A program made the translations under genes and the position numbers. DNA of 64,000 bases from NCBI GenBank assembly GCA_029264955.1, contig JARHYC010000014.1, positions 1 through 64,000 of the forward strand. Reading direction: 5' to 3'. The notes beneath the pieces were generated by a model. The model worked only from the letters and a program-made list of their open reading frames with translations, ran no database searches and had not been told where the DNA came from. Source of the DNA: Faecalibacterium sp. (GTDB taxonomy: Bacteria; Bacillota; Clostridia; Oscillospirales; Ruminococcaceae). Positions 18,669 through 28,000 of this stretch are shown piece after piece. How positions within the stretch are numbered: position 1 is the first letter of the stretch; every line of letters begins with the position of its first letter.

Positions 18669-18697
18669 TTGTATCCAATGCTCTTTTCCGATATAAT
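18669..18697 (+). promoter_or_regulatory. Promoter of the DUF4300-like lipoprotein gene
   Basis: TTGTAT (18669-18674), 17 bases, TATAAT (18692-18697), about 70 bases before the ATG. Confidence 0.5.
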
Positions 18698-18772
18698 AAA
18701 AATGATATTCCAGCTTTACTCGATAAGGGGTTTCCCGCTGGTATCCAAACCATATAGAATAGGAGTTTTAGT

Positions 18773-19645
18773 ATGAAAAAACATCGAATGATATTAGGCG
18801 TCTGGCTAAGTATAGTACTCCTTTGTACAGGCTGCGGCAGTAACCATACAATACCAACACAACCAAATTCAACAGCAGCTGATACACCGTTTTTATACTC
18901 CAACTTAATAGATACTGACACACAGAAACAAGTGACAGATCTTCTGGAAAATCACGGGGTCAGCAAAGAACAAACCGACACTCTGATTTCCTGGGCAAAT
19001 GATTTCAACTCTCGCATAACCTCTGGCACTTTACCGAAAGGCTTTCAACCAATGGGAACTTCAGGCGCTGATTATAGTGGACTGATCATCAAAAACAACG
19101 AAGCGGAAGATGGCTTTATCTATCCAGAAGCGAATTGCAGACTGACCAGTTATCTACTCATGAAAGACCTGATAAAAACAAATGGAAATCATGTTGAAAA
19201 TGATACAATCCTGATGTTTGACGTGGAAGCGATTGACACCTATGCACCATTCGCTCTTACAAAAGAGGAACGAGATCAGTTCATTTCTCTTTTTAGCTGG
19301 ATTCCCTTAGACGGCGCAGACACATTAGATGCACACATTTCACGGATTCAGGATGCATGGGAAGATCGAAATATCCAAATCAATGGGGATGGTATCTCTT
19401 TGATTACAGTCTACTTGCATTCACCGTTTGACCAAACTCGTTTCGTTGGCCATACCGGCGTTTTACTGGAAACAGCAGACGGCTTGCTATTCCTCGAAAA
19501 ATATGGACCACAATTTCCCTTCCAGGCAACAAAGTTCCACAATCGCGAAGAGCTGAAGCAATATCTGCTGGCCCGCAGGGACTTATATGGTGATGAAACC
19601 GAACTTTCTCCGTTAATCTTCGAAAACAATCAGTTGATGGCGTAA
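18773..19645 (+). CDS. Lipoprotein, DUF4300-like
   Basis: A 290-residue exported lipoprotein. The lipobox is LLCTGCGS with Cys at about residue 20, followed by a low-complexity tether. The body (NLIDTDTQKQVTDLLENHGVS, YPEANCRLTSYLLMKDLI, TRFVGHTGVLLETADGLLFLEKYGPQFPFQATKF) matches what I recall of the DUF4300 family, whose function is unknown. The conserved Cys, His-Thr-Gly and Glu-Lys segments are reminiscent of papain-like transglutaminase or NlpC-type folds, but that is speculative. The ATG at 18773 has a TAGGAG site. Single-gene unit with its own terminator. Confidence 0.7.
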   Translation: MKKHRMILGVWLSIVLLCTGCGSNHTIPTQPNSTAADTPFLYSNLIDTDTQKQVTDLLENHGVSKEQTDTLISWANDFNSRITSGTLPKGFQPMGTSGADYSGLIIKNNEAEDGFIYPEANCRLTSYLLMKDLIKTNGNHVENDTILMFDVEAIDTYAPFALTKEERDQFISLFSWIPLDGADTLDAHISRIQDAWEDRNIQINGDGISLITVYLHSPFDQTRFVGHTGVLLETADGLLFLEKYGPQFPFQATKFHNREELKQYLLARRDLYGDETELSPLIFENNQLMA

Positions 19646-19650
19646 TAAAG

Positions 19651-19696
19651 AAAAGCACAGTGGATTTCTCTATGAGGAATTCACCGTGCTTTTTAT
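19651..19696 (+). terminator. Intrinsic terminator
   Basis: AAAAGCACAGTGGATT pairs with AATTCACCGTGCTTTT (two mismatched or wobble positions) followed by T-rich sequence, directly after the lipoprotein stop. Confidence 0.8.
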
Positions 19697-19729
19697 TTTG
19701 AAAAAATAAGGTTCTGTGTCCTGAACCAA

Positions 19730-19757
19730 TTGAAAATTTCATTTTTTATGGTATCAT
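19730..19757 (+). promoter_or_regulatory. Promoter of the ZIP transporter gene
   Basis: TTGAAA (19730-19735), 16 bases, TATCAT (19752-19757), with the dyad operator immediately downstream. A 200-base leader without a recognised structure follows. Confidence 0.6.
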
Positions 19758-19760
19758 GTG

Positions 19761-19776
19761 GTTAGCGGTTGCTAAC
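19761..19776. promoter_or_regulatory. Dyad operator GTTAGC-N4-GCTAAC
   Basis: A perfect 6+4+6 inverted repeat at the transcription start region of the ZIP gene. A near-identical 16-bp element lies at 53757 before the ECF/ABC operon. The half-site resembles the GTTAG/CTAAC halves of DtxR/IdeR-type metal repressor boxes. Confidence 0.65.
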
Positions 19777-19956
19777 TACATAGCAATCGAGGCGCCTCCT
19801 TACTTGTCTATTCCCTATACAACTTAGCTCATCTGCTCTCTGCATCTTAGCTCTCTGCGTCTTAAGAGTAGGCTCAGTTCATTTCTCTGCTTTTCGAGGG
19901 TGAGCTAAATATATGTTTTGCGTTCTCGCACCAAATAGAAAGGAAGTGTTGAATCA

Positions 19957-20742
19957 ATGCTGGATAAAAATATATGGATAGGAATTTTGATTCCATTTTT
20001 AGGTACATCGCTGGGTGCTGCTTGTGTCCTTGTTATGAAGAAAAGCATGAGTCTTACCATTCAGCGAGCACTCAGCGGATTTGCCGGCGGTGTTATGGTA
20101 GCAGCCTCCGTATGGAGTCTTTTGATCCCTGCATTGGATCAGTCCGTGTCACTGGGCAGATTGTCATTTATCCCTTCTGTAGTTGGATTCTGGTTTGGAA
20201 TCCTATTTTTGCTTCTGTTAGATCACATCATTCCACATTTACATCGAAATGCTGCACAGGCAGAAGGTCCAAAAACGAAAATGCAGCGAACAACAATGTT
20301 AGTGCTAGCTGTAACTCTTCACAATATTCCCGAAGGTATGGCGGTAGGCGTTGTATTTGCTGGTCTATCTGCTGGAAACACACAGATTTCTCTTGCCGGA
20401 GCACTGGCCTTATCCATTGGTATTGCCATTCAGAATTTCCCAGAGGGAATGATTATATCCTTACCGCTTCGCTCTGAGGGCATGAGCAAATCAAAGGCCA
20501 TGCTCTACGGAATTTTATCCGGCATTGTAGAGCCGATTGGTTCTGTGCTTACAATTTTACTGGCGTGGTTGATTGTACCAGCTCTGCCCTATTTTTTGAG
20601 CTTTGCGGCTGGCGCTATGATCTATGTGGTTGTTGAGGAGCTCATTCCGGAAATGAGCCAAGGAAAACACTCAAACGTAGGAACTGTATTTTTTGCAGTT
20701 GGCTTCACTGTGATGATGATTTTAGACGTAGCGCTTGGCTAA
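19957..20742 (+). CDS. ZIP family metal transporter (GufA-like)
   Basis: A 261-residue divalent-metal importer with eight helices. Helix 4 carries LHNIPEGMAVGV and helix 5 carries IQNFPEGMIISLPLR, the metal-site motifs of the ZIP family; VVEELIPE near the end is also typical. Zn2+, Fe2+ or Mn2+ are possible substrates. A short His loop (HLHRN) lies between helices 3 and 4. GGAAG precedes the ATG. The dyad at its promoter suggests repression by a metal-loaded regulator. Confidence 0.9.
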   Translation: MLDKNIWIGILIPFLGTSLGAACVLVMKKSMSLTIQRALSGFAGGVMVAASVWSLLIPALDQSVSLGRLSFIPSVVGFWFGILFLLLLDHIIPHLHRNAAQAEGPKTKMQRTTMLVLAVTLHNIPEGMAVGVVFAGLSAGNTQISLAGALALSIGIAIQNFPEGMIISLPLRSEGMSKSKAMLYGILSGIVEPIGSVLTILLAWLIVPALPYFLSFAAGAMIYVVVEELIPEMSQGKHSNVGTVFFAVGFTVMMILDVALG

Positions 20743-20844
20743 TACATAAACGAATGACTTCGATGTAAAACACAAGGTTGCTGCAACCGGTATGATGTGC
20801 AGTACGAATCACATTTCAGGTACAATACACTGAGGAGGTACCGT

Positions 20845-21735
20845 ATGTCAAAAGCAGATTCCAAGTCTCAAGAAAAGATCATGTCCCGTTTTTTCCGCGG
20901 GAAAGGCATTTTTAAGCCCTTAAATACCGGACACATTGACAGTCATGTAAGCTGTGTCCGAGAATTCGCAGCCAACATTTATTTCTACACAAAAGGCAAA
21001 ACAACCATTATGGTAGATGCGGGATACAATTACGAACGACTGGCAGAAAAAATGCATTGGATCGACCTTTCCCCCTCTGATATCAACCATATCCTTATCA
21101 CGCACCAAGATACAGACCATGTCGGTGCCGTAGAAGAAGACAGCGATCAACTTTTTCCAACTGCACAGCTTTATATCGGAAAAATTGAAAATCAGTATCT
21201 GACGGGCGAAAAACGCCGTAAGGTATTTGGTGGATGGGAAACATTGCCACAGGTCATCATTCCGAATCCAAAGAAGCTTTTGGACGATGGAGATATCTTT
21301 TGGATTGATGGTATCAAAATCGAGTGTTTCCTTGTACCAGGCCACACTTGGGGGCATTTGGTTTACTTAATTGATGACACCTATCTATTTATGGGCGATA
21401 CGCTCTGGCTCGGGGCCGACGGAGGTCAAAGTTTTCTCAATGTATTGGCCGAAAACAATCGACTTTCCAGAAAGTCCTTAGCACATCTTCGCCAAAAACT
21501 AGAAAAACGTAACCTTCGCCCAATTATTCTTACCGGACACACCGGCTGGACAGATGACTTTGCATTTGCTTTCGCTCATATAGACCGAAGTTGTAATGCG
21601 TGGGTGAAACAGAAGCCACGTGATCCCAAAGCTCCCTATGATGCCTATGAGGAGTCAGAAGACACAGAGCAAAATGCCAGAGTGCATAATCTGGAAAAAG
21701 CAACTATCCTTTCTGCATCCTCAAAAAAGCATTAA
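20845..21735 (+). CDS. MBL-fold metallohydrolase
   Basis: A 296-residue soluble metallo-beta-lactamase-fold protein. The metal motif is ITHQDTDHVGA: His87, Asp89, Asp91, His92, so the usual second His of HxHxDH is Asp. Later metal ligands are in VPGHTWGHLVYL and LFMGDTLW, and LTGHTGW ends the core. The substrate is unknown; this group includes hydrolases of lactones, phosphodiesters and thioesters. The start at 20845 is fixed by GAGGAGGT six bases upstream; an in-frame start 16 codons earlier has no site. It lies about 100 bp after the ZIP gene. Confidence 0.8.
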   Translation: MSKADSKSQEKIMSRFFRGKGIFKPLNTGHIDSHVSCVREFAANIYFYTKGKTTIMVDAGYNYERLAEKMHWIDLSPSDINHILITHQDTDHVGAVEEDSDQLFPTAQLYIGKIENQYLTGEKRRKVFGGWETLPQVIIPNPKKLLDDGDIFWIDGIKIECFLVPGHTWGHLVYLIDDTYLFMGDTLWLGADGGQSFLNVLAENNRLSRKSLAHLRQKLEKRNLRPIILTGHTGWTDDFAFAFAHIDRSCNAWVKQKPRDPKAPYDAYEESEDTEQNARVHNLEKATILSASSKKH

Positions 21736-21802
21736 ATAATTTGTGCTTGTATCAAATACAAATCACACATTCCATTGCTTTTTCACTCTCATCCATACAG
21801 CC

Positions 21803-21845
21803 GAAAAGCGCGGCAATCCGTAAATCAGATTCCACGCGCTTTTTC
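21803..21845 (+). terminator. Intrinsic terminator
   Basis: GAAAAGCGCG pairs with CGCGCTTTTTC after the MBL gene, with additional pairing of the flanking GCAATC/GATTCC bases. Confidence 0.75.
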
Positions 21846-21926
21846 ATTTATTTTGTGACTGCATTGTATATTACCGTACCTGTTACTGCTTACGTCACTC
21901 TATGCGTGTTGTTTTGCAACTGATAG

Positions 21927-21978
21927 AAAAGCACCCCGTCGGATTGCAGAAAATCTGCTTTCCAAACGGGGTGCTTTT
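21927..21978. terminator. Terminator of the giant sialidase gene; member of a repeated element
   Basis: Outer 13-bp stem AAAAGCACCCCGT/ACGGGGTGCTTTT enclosing an inner GCAGA/TCTGC hairpin, in the gap between the MBL gene and the minus-strand giant gene. The same layout with nearly the same sequence recurs at 48959. Confidence 0.85.
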
Positions 21979-22057
21979 TATGTCTTACTGCACCTATTTT
22001 GATTTAGATGTTCCAGACAAGTGTATGATGCCAATCATTTTTGCTGCGTTTTAGATT

Positions 22058-25000
22058 TCAACGTACCTGCTTTTTCCTCCACACAACAACTGCACCGCCC
22101 AGTGCCAAAATACCCATCAAGCTCCACAGAACCAGATTGGTGTTGTCACCAGTAGCAGCACCATTTGCAGGTGCAGCAGAAACTGCAGGTGCTGGAGTCT
22201 GTGTTGTTTCCGGTACAGGGATAGGCTTGTTTATATTGGGCGTAGGCGTAGGTTGATTCGTGTCTGGTTTGGGCATCGGTTTTGTATCGTCCGGCGTCGG
22301 TGTCGGATCAACCTTCACCGGCTCAAAGATTGCAGTAATCGTCATATCACGGTTCACAACCGTGTCTGCAGTTACCGCATTGCCCTTTTCATCCTGCCAA
22401 CCCTTAAAGACAAAGCCATCCTTTTCTGCGCTTTCCGGCAGATTAGTTCCCAGCTTTTCGCCGTCTGCAATCCGGAACTGCTTACCGCCAATTACTACCG
22501 TGTGCATGATCGGTTCAGGACCGTTCACCGTTACATGATATGCTGTATCACCAGCTACAACCACAGCCTTACCACCTTTAACACCTGTCAGCGTCAAGGT
22601 GTAACCAATGGTTACAGGCTCTTCACCGATCACATGAAGCACATGGTCATACTTATTGCTTGTGCTTCTGGAGGGACGCAGTACATAGTACTCCTCCCCT
22701 GCTTTTGCAGCAATCAAGTACTTGCCGCCATTTTCGATTTCGTCCAGACTCATCAGCTTAACGTAACCAGAAATGTCTGAGGTTGCTTCGCCCTGCTTTG
22801 CTGGGCGGAACAAGTCAAAGTCACAATTCCCTGCCTTATGAGAGGAGTTCCGGTCAAAGCGATGATCATCGCCTTCCTTCCAAAACCACAACCAGGACTG
22901 CTCATTTCCCTTAAAGGTAAAGGAGCCGTTTTCCATACCAACTGTGATATTTTGTGCAGTGGTATCCGAAGGATATCCTGCACTGCCGCCGACCAGCTTC
23001 AGGTAAACTGTCTGACCGTCCGCAGCCTTGTTCTGAATGGTGTAGACGTTTTCACCACTCTGTTTTGTAAAGGTATACAATGCATCCGACAACGGTTGTT
23101 TTGCGCCGTTATAGCTCTTATCTGTGCCTGTCTGACCGCTGATCACCTTTTCCACAACAGGTTCGGTCTTTGCTGCGACAACCGACGGATCACTCTCGTA
23201 AGAAACCGTATCCTTCACAGTAAATTTCTGTTCCTCGCCAATTTCCAGTTCTACGTTCTGATCCTTGATGGAAGCATCCTTTGCTACGTTCAGCGTAACA
23301 GTAATATTCTTACCATTCTTGGTGTAATTCAGTGTCTGTGTCCCAGCCTTTAGACCGGTGTAGAACACCTTTCCATCTCGCAGTTCTGCACGAATCATCG
23401 CTGCATCCAACGTATTGAGCGCTTCCTGTGTGGGGATTGGAGCCAGAGAACCGTCAACTTCCTGATACAAAGGCAGTTCAAAGGTATAGCTGTCACTTGT
23501 CAGCGTACCAGTCAGGCCCAATTCTTCCTTGTTGATGTTCAGGTACTTGTGATGGCTGTGACCGCCTGCGCCAAAACCTGCACCAGTAAAGCTATCCTCA
23601 TAGAACAGTGCAATATTGCCGTCCGGCTTGACCGTCAGGCTGGAATAGTGATAGTCATTATTCTCTTTGGAAACTGCATAATCGTGGAGCACCGTCATTG
23701 TCTTATCCGCTTCCACATTCAGTGCGTAGATATGACCATGTCCACGGTTTCCGCCTGTTGCGGTAGACACCAAAATGACCGGTTTACCATTTACTGTCTT
23801 AGGATAACGAACTGCCGAAACCTCGTTTCCGCTGGTCTTTGCGGTGCCGGGAACCTGAACCAGACTGCCGATTGCAAATTCATGGGTTTCAGGGTTCCAG
23901 GTATAGTCGATGTACTCAACCTGATTTGCGCCGCTGCGCACAAACTTGCGCACTGTAGCTTCATCCAACTGAACCATGCAACTCTCGCTGGTTCCAGTAG
24001 GTGCATCCGGAGCAAGCTTCCATGTCTTGCCGCCGTCCCAAGTATAAACGAAGTTGGAACGTTCGCCCTTCGGGTTTGCGTAAGTGGGCATGGCGATTAC
24101 GTTTGTACCCTCCGCATCCACAAAACTCAAACCCGCACCAGGACCAACACCCAGGAAAGATGCACCCTCATAATGCGTCTGATCGTTTAGCAACTGCGGT
24201 GCAGACCAGCTTTCGCCATGATCTGTAGAAGTAATCAGCCACAGATAGGTTGCCATGCGCACATGCAAATCTGCGTTGAAGTAGAACAAGTTCTGCTGAA
24301 CATACTTATCACTGCCCAGCTGCTTGCAAACCATGATCTGTTTATCCGCAGTGTACAGATTGAACCAGCGGTCCACATAGTACTTTGCCGTCTCGCTGCT
24401 ATCGTTCTTTGCAATAACAGGAGCCAATTCCTTAGTGTCTACTGTCACAGACGGGTCGAAGTCGCCTACATAATAATCATAAGCATCATTGGACTGATTG
24501 GTGGCACTCTTGTACACTGCCAGACGCTGCTGACCATTCACATTCACAAAGCCACTATCTGTGCTGGGGTGATAGCTTGCCTGACCATGCAGTGCACTGC
24601 CTGCAGGGAAAGCATCAATCAACAGATAAATCGTGCCATCCTCAGCCTGTACCAGAACAGGGTCCATCAAGTTTGCAGCAAGCTGCGTAAACTCGTTCAC
24701 AGAATCATTAAAGAACTGCGGGAAGGTGTAACGCCAAGTCTTGCCGCCGTCTGCAGAAACACTGAACATACCATCAATGTTGCCGTGGTCGCCATGATGA
24801 TTCCAACGAGCATCCGCACTTGCAGCCAGCCAGCCGTTCTTCAGCGTGATAATGCCAGGAATGCGGATATTATCCGTAATACAATCCTCGTCCCCTGCGT
24901 TGGGGAATGGATTTTCCTTGGAAATACCACCTGCGGGTGCACCGGGAGCCAACTTGGAGGAATCTACTGTCAACCCCTGCACAGCCTCTTCCAGTGCTTT

Positions 25001-28000
25001 TGCTGCTGCGGCGATTTCTTCGTCCGTTGCATTGTCCTTGTCGATTACCTTCTTTGCGTTTTCCTGCGCTTTCTCCAGCACTGCAACACTATCGGAAGTA
25101 TAATCTTCCACGTTCAGCTCGCGTGTATCTGCATACTGATCACGCAGCTGCTGGCGCTTGCCATTCACTGTCAAAACCGCTGTTGCAGCAAAGGTGCGAA
25201 TTTCCGCTGCGGTAGCAAACGTATTTGCCGGACTGCCAAAGGATTCGTCCACGCGTACACGCAGATTTGTTACGGTCTTTGGCTCAAAAACGATAGTTTC
25301 ATTGCCAGACGATGCTCTACGAACCGTTGCCAGCTCAAACCATTGTCCATTTCCATTGCGACCTTCCACCGTAAAATTCTTCCAGCTGCCATTGTTGCCA
25401 CTGGTACGGGCCATGTATTCGATTTTGCCGATTTCTTTTGCACCGCCCACACTCCATGTAATAGTATGGGGACAACTGGGCTGCTTGCTGCCATAGCTTG
25501 TATGCCACAGCGTATTCGTATCACCGTCAAATGCGTATGCAGCCGGGCCATCGTTGCCGCTGGCGGGATTGGTTTCGGAATCAGCCTTAACGTTATCAAT
25601 TTCCTTGCGGATAACACGGTCGTACTCATACCCTTTGTGTGCATCCGGATCCAGATACTTTGCCGTCAAGGTGTCAATGCCCTGACGGAAACCGTTCATT
25701 TCCTGCGCAAGCGCAGTCTGTTCTGCCTTGGTCAGCAGCTTACCGCCACCTATTACTTGTGCCTGTGTGCTCAGCTTACGATACAAAGCATCCACATCTG
25801 CTTGCATATCTGGATATTTGTCGACCATCTGGCGCAGCTTATTCACGTCGCGAACGCCCTGAGCCATACGTTCCAACCGTACAGAAGACTTCGTGACCGG
25901 ATGTTCGGCGGTCTTTTCGTCAGGGAAGACGAGGAAACAATCACCCGGTTCGAAAGCATTGTGCGTCGTATCACGCAGCGGATCTTCGACCCATGCGTCA
26001 TATGCCCAACGCAGCATACCTGCGGTCTTTTCGCCCGCATTGATCACAGACCAGTAGCTTTCCACCGGAGCACTCAGAGAGAAGTTGCCCGGCTTATGTT
26101 CTGTGCAGGTATACAAAGTGGTACGCAGACCCTTTTCCTCGCGCTCTTTAACGAATGCGTCAAAGCTCGCTTCGTTTGCACCAACTACGCAGTTGTCGCC
26201 CACGTTGATATCTGTAATACGCATTGCAATATTGCGATGTCCATTAAAATCGTTGATTGCACCTGCGGTCTTAAAATATTTGTTGTCTTTATTCTTTACC
26301 GATTCGATTACGTCGAATGCTTCATTGCAGAAGCCACGCTCGTCCACGCCGATGTAGCACTCATCAAACCAGCCCTTTTCGGTGACATGGTTCATCAAAT
26401 CCTTCAGGAAGTGACTCCATGTTTTACGGTAATTGTCGCTGTGCACATCGTATTTTTCTGTTTTCAGCACGCCATTTTCCCAATAGGTAAAACTGCCGTG
26501 CCAGGGAGCAATGCTGTACAGGACAATCTTGTCCACAACGGAGTTACCGTTTGCATCCAGCAGATTCTCCTTATTGAACTGAATCCATGCATCGAAATCC
26601 GTATAGTCATATGTCATGACGCCGTTCTTCTTTTCCCAGCGAATCATGGACGGATAATGGATATCTTCCTTGCTGTAGGTCTGACCATCCCAGGCATCTT
26701 CCACGATGGTTGCCGTAACAGCATGACCGCCCATTTCCTTATACAGTTCCATGTGTGGTTTCAGAATTTCCAGATGCGCCGGGCTAAACGGTTTTACACC
26801 GTAATATTCTGCTACGCTGTACGGATACTGCCACAGTTCAATATCAAAGGATTTCTTAAATTCAGTTGCATCCTTCAAAACCGCATCCTGAACGTGCAGG
26901 GTGTAAGTAAAGGTCAAAGGTGTTTCCAATCGGTCAGCAGTCACTGTGATTGTAGTGGTATACTCGCCTGCCTTGGCATCCTTGGGGACTGTGATGGCAA
27001 CCCAAATCGGCTGCACCGCATTGTACGGCACATCCATCGGGGTACTCTGATACAGAATATCGGAGCTTTCCTTGCGGTTGCCCTGCGGGGGAGGGTCCTT
27101 CTTCTTTTTACCACCGCCGTAACCGGGATAAGCACCCGCCCATGCCTGCGTAGACTTAATAAAGGTTGTTTCAATATTGGAAGCGGCAATCGTACTGCCG
27201 TCAGCCGCAGTCAAATCCGTTGCGGTAACGGTCACATTGGTCAGCTTGCAGTCCTTGCTGACGAGAGCAATCTCAGAAATTGCCTTGTCGTTTCGCCATG
27301 CAGTCAGTTTTTCGCTGGTCTTATTCAGTTTGTTAACCTCTGCATAACGCTCTTGTGTGTACTGGGTATCCGCATCTACAATGCTGCCACCCATCGCAAT
27401 CGTTGCTTCCGCAACGGTAACCGGAATCTGCAACAGCTCTGCACCGCTATTCTTTGCGCAGACCGTGATGTTTGCATTTCCTACGCTGACAGCTTCTACA
27501 TCGCCTTCTGCAGTAACCTTTGCCACTGCTTCCTTATCAGAAGAGAATGTGACATCAGACAGACTTGCGTAATCGGGGGTCAAAGTCAAGGGCAGCTCAT
27601 ATGTCTGACCTTCCTTTAAGTCCAGAGTTTGCTTTTCGCAGGTTGCTTTGGTGACCGTGTACGGGTCGTGGTACACGACAGCCTTTGCCGCATCAATCAA
27701 AGTATTACTGGAACCAGTTGCCTTTTCACCGGTAGCGACTGCTTTGAAAGTGTGTGGTCCTTCTTCCAAACCTGCAAACTGTGCAATAAAGGTTTCATTG
27801 ATATTGCTGCTATTATACAGGCTGAATTTTCCCATTGATTGATTATCAATGAAATACTCCACCATACCCATGGGGCTGTTCTTACCGGAGTAGACATCAA
27901 TCGCATTGCCAACAAAATCTACCTGATACCAGACCTTGTCAGCAGTACCAACATTAGACCAAGAATGCTCGGTCGAAATGGTCCAATCTTTCAGATCCGA

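Larger units (their letters stand above)
18330..18772. other. Intergenic region between divergent ECF and lipoprotein genes
   Basis: No reading frame of note. It holds divergent promoters listed separately. I looked for a cobalamin riboswitch because of the S-component type and found no matching conserved blocks. Two GTATAC hexamers (near 18412 and 18447) flank the minus-strand -10 box; their meaning is unknown. Confidence 0.5.

Noticed and set aside
24218..27619. A 1,133-codon open frame on the plus strand inside the giant enzyme gene
   Set aside because: It is antisense to the GH123/sialidase coding region, has no ribosome site or recognisable domain, is very rich in Cys, His and Ile, and arises from the codon bias of the opposite strand.
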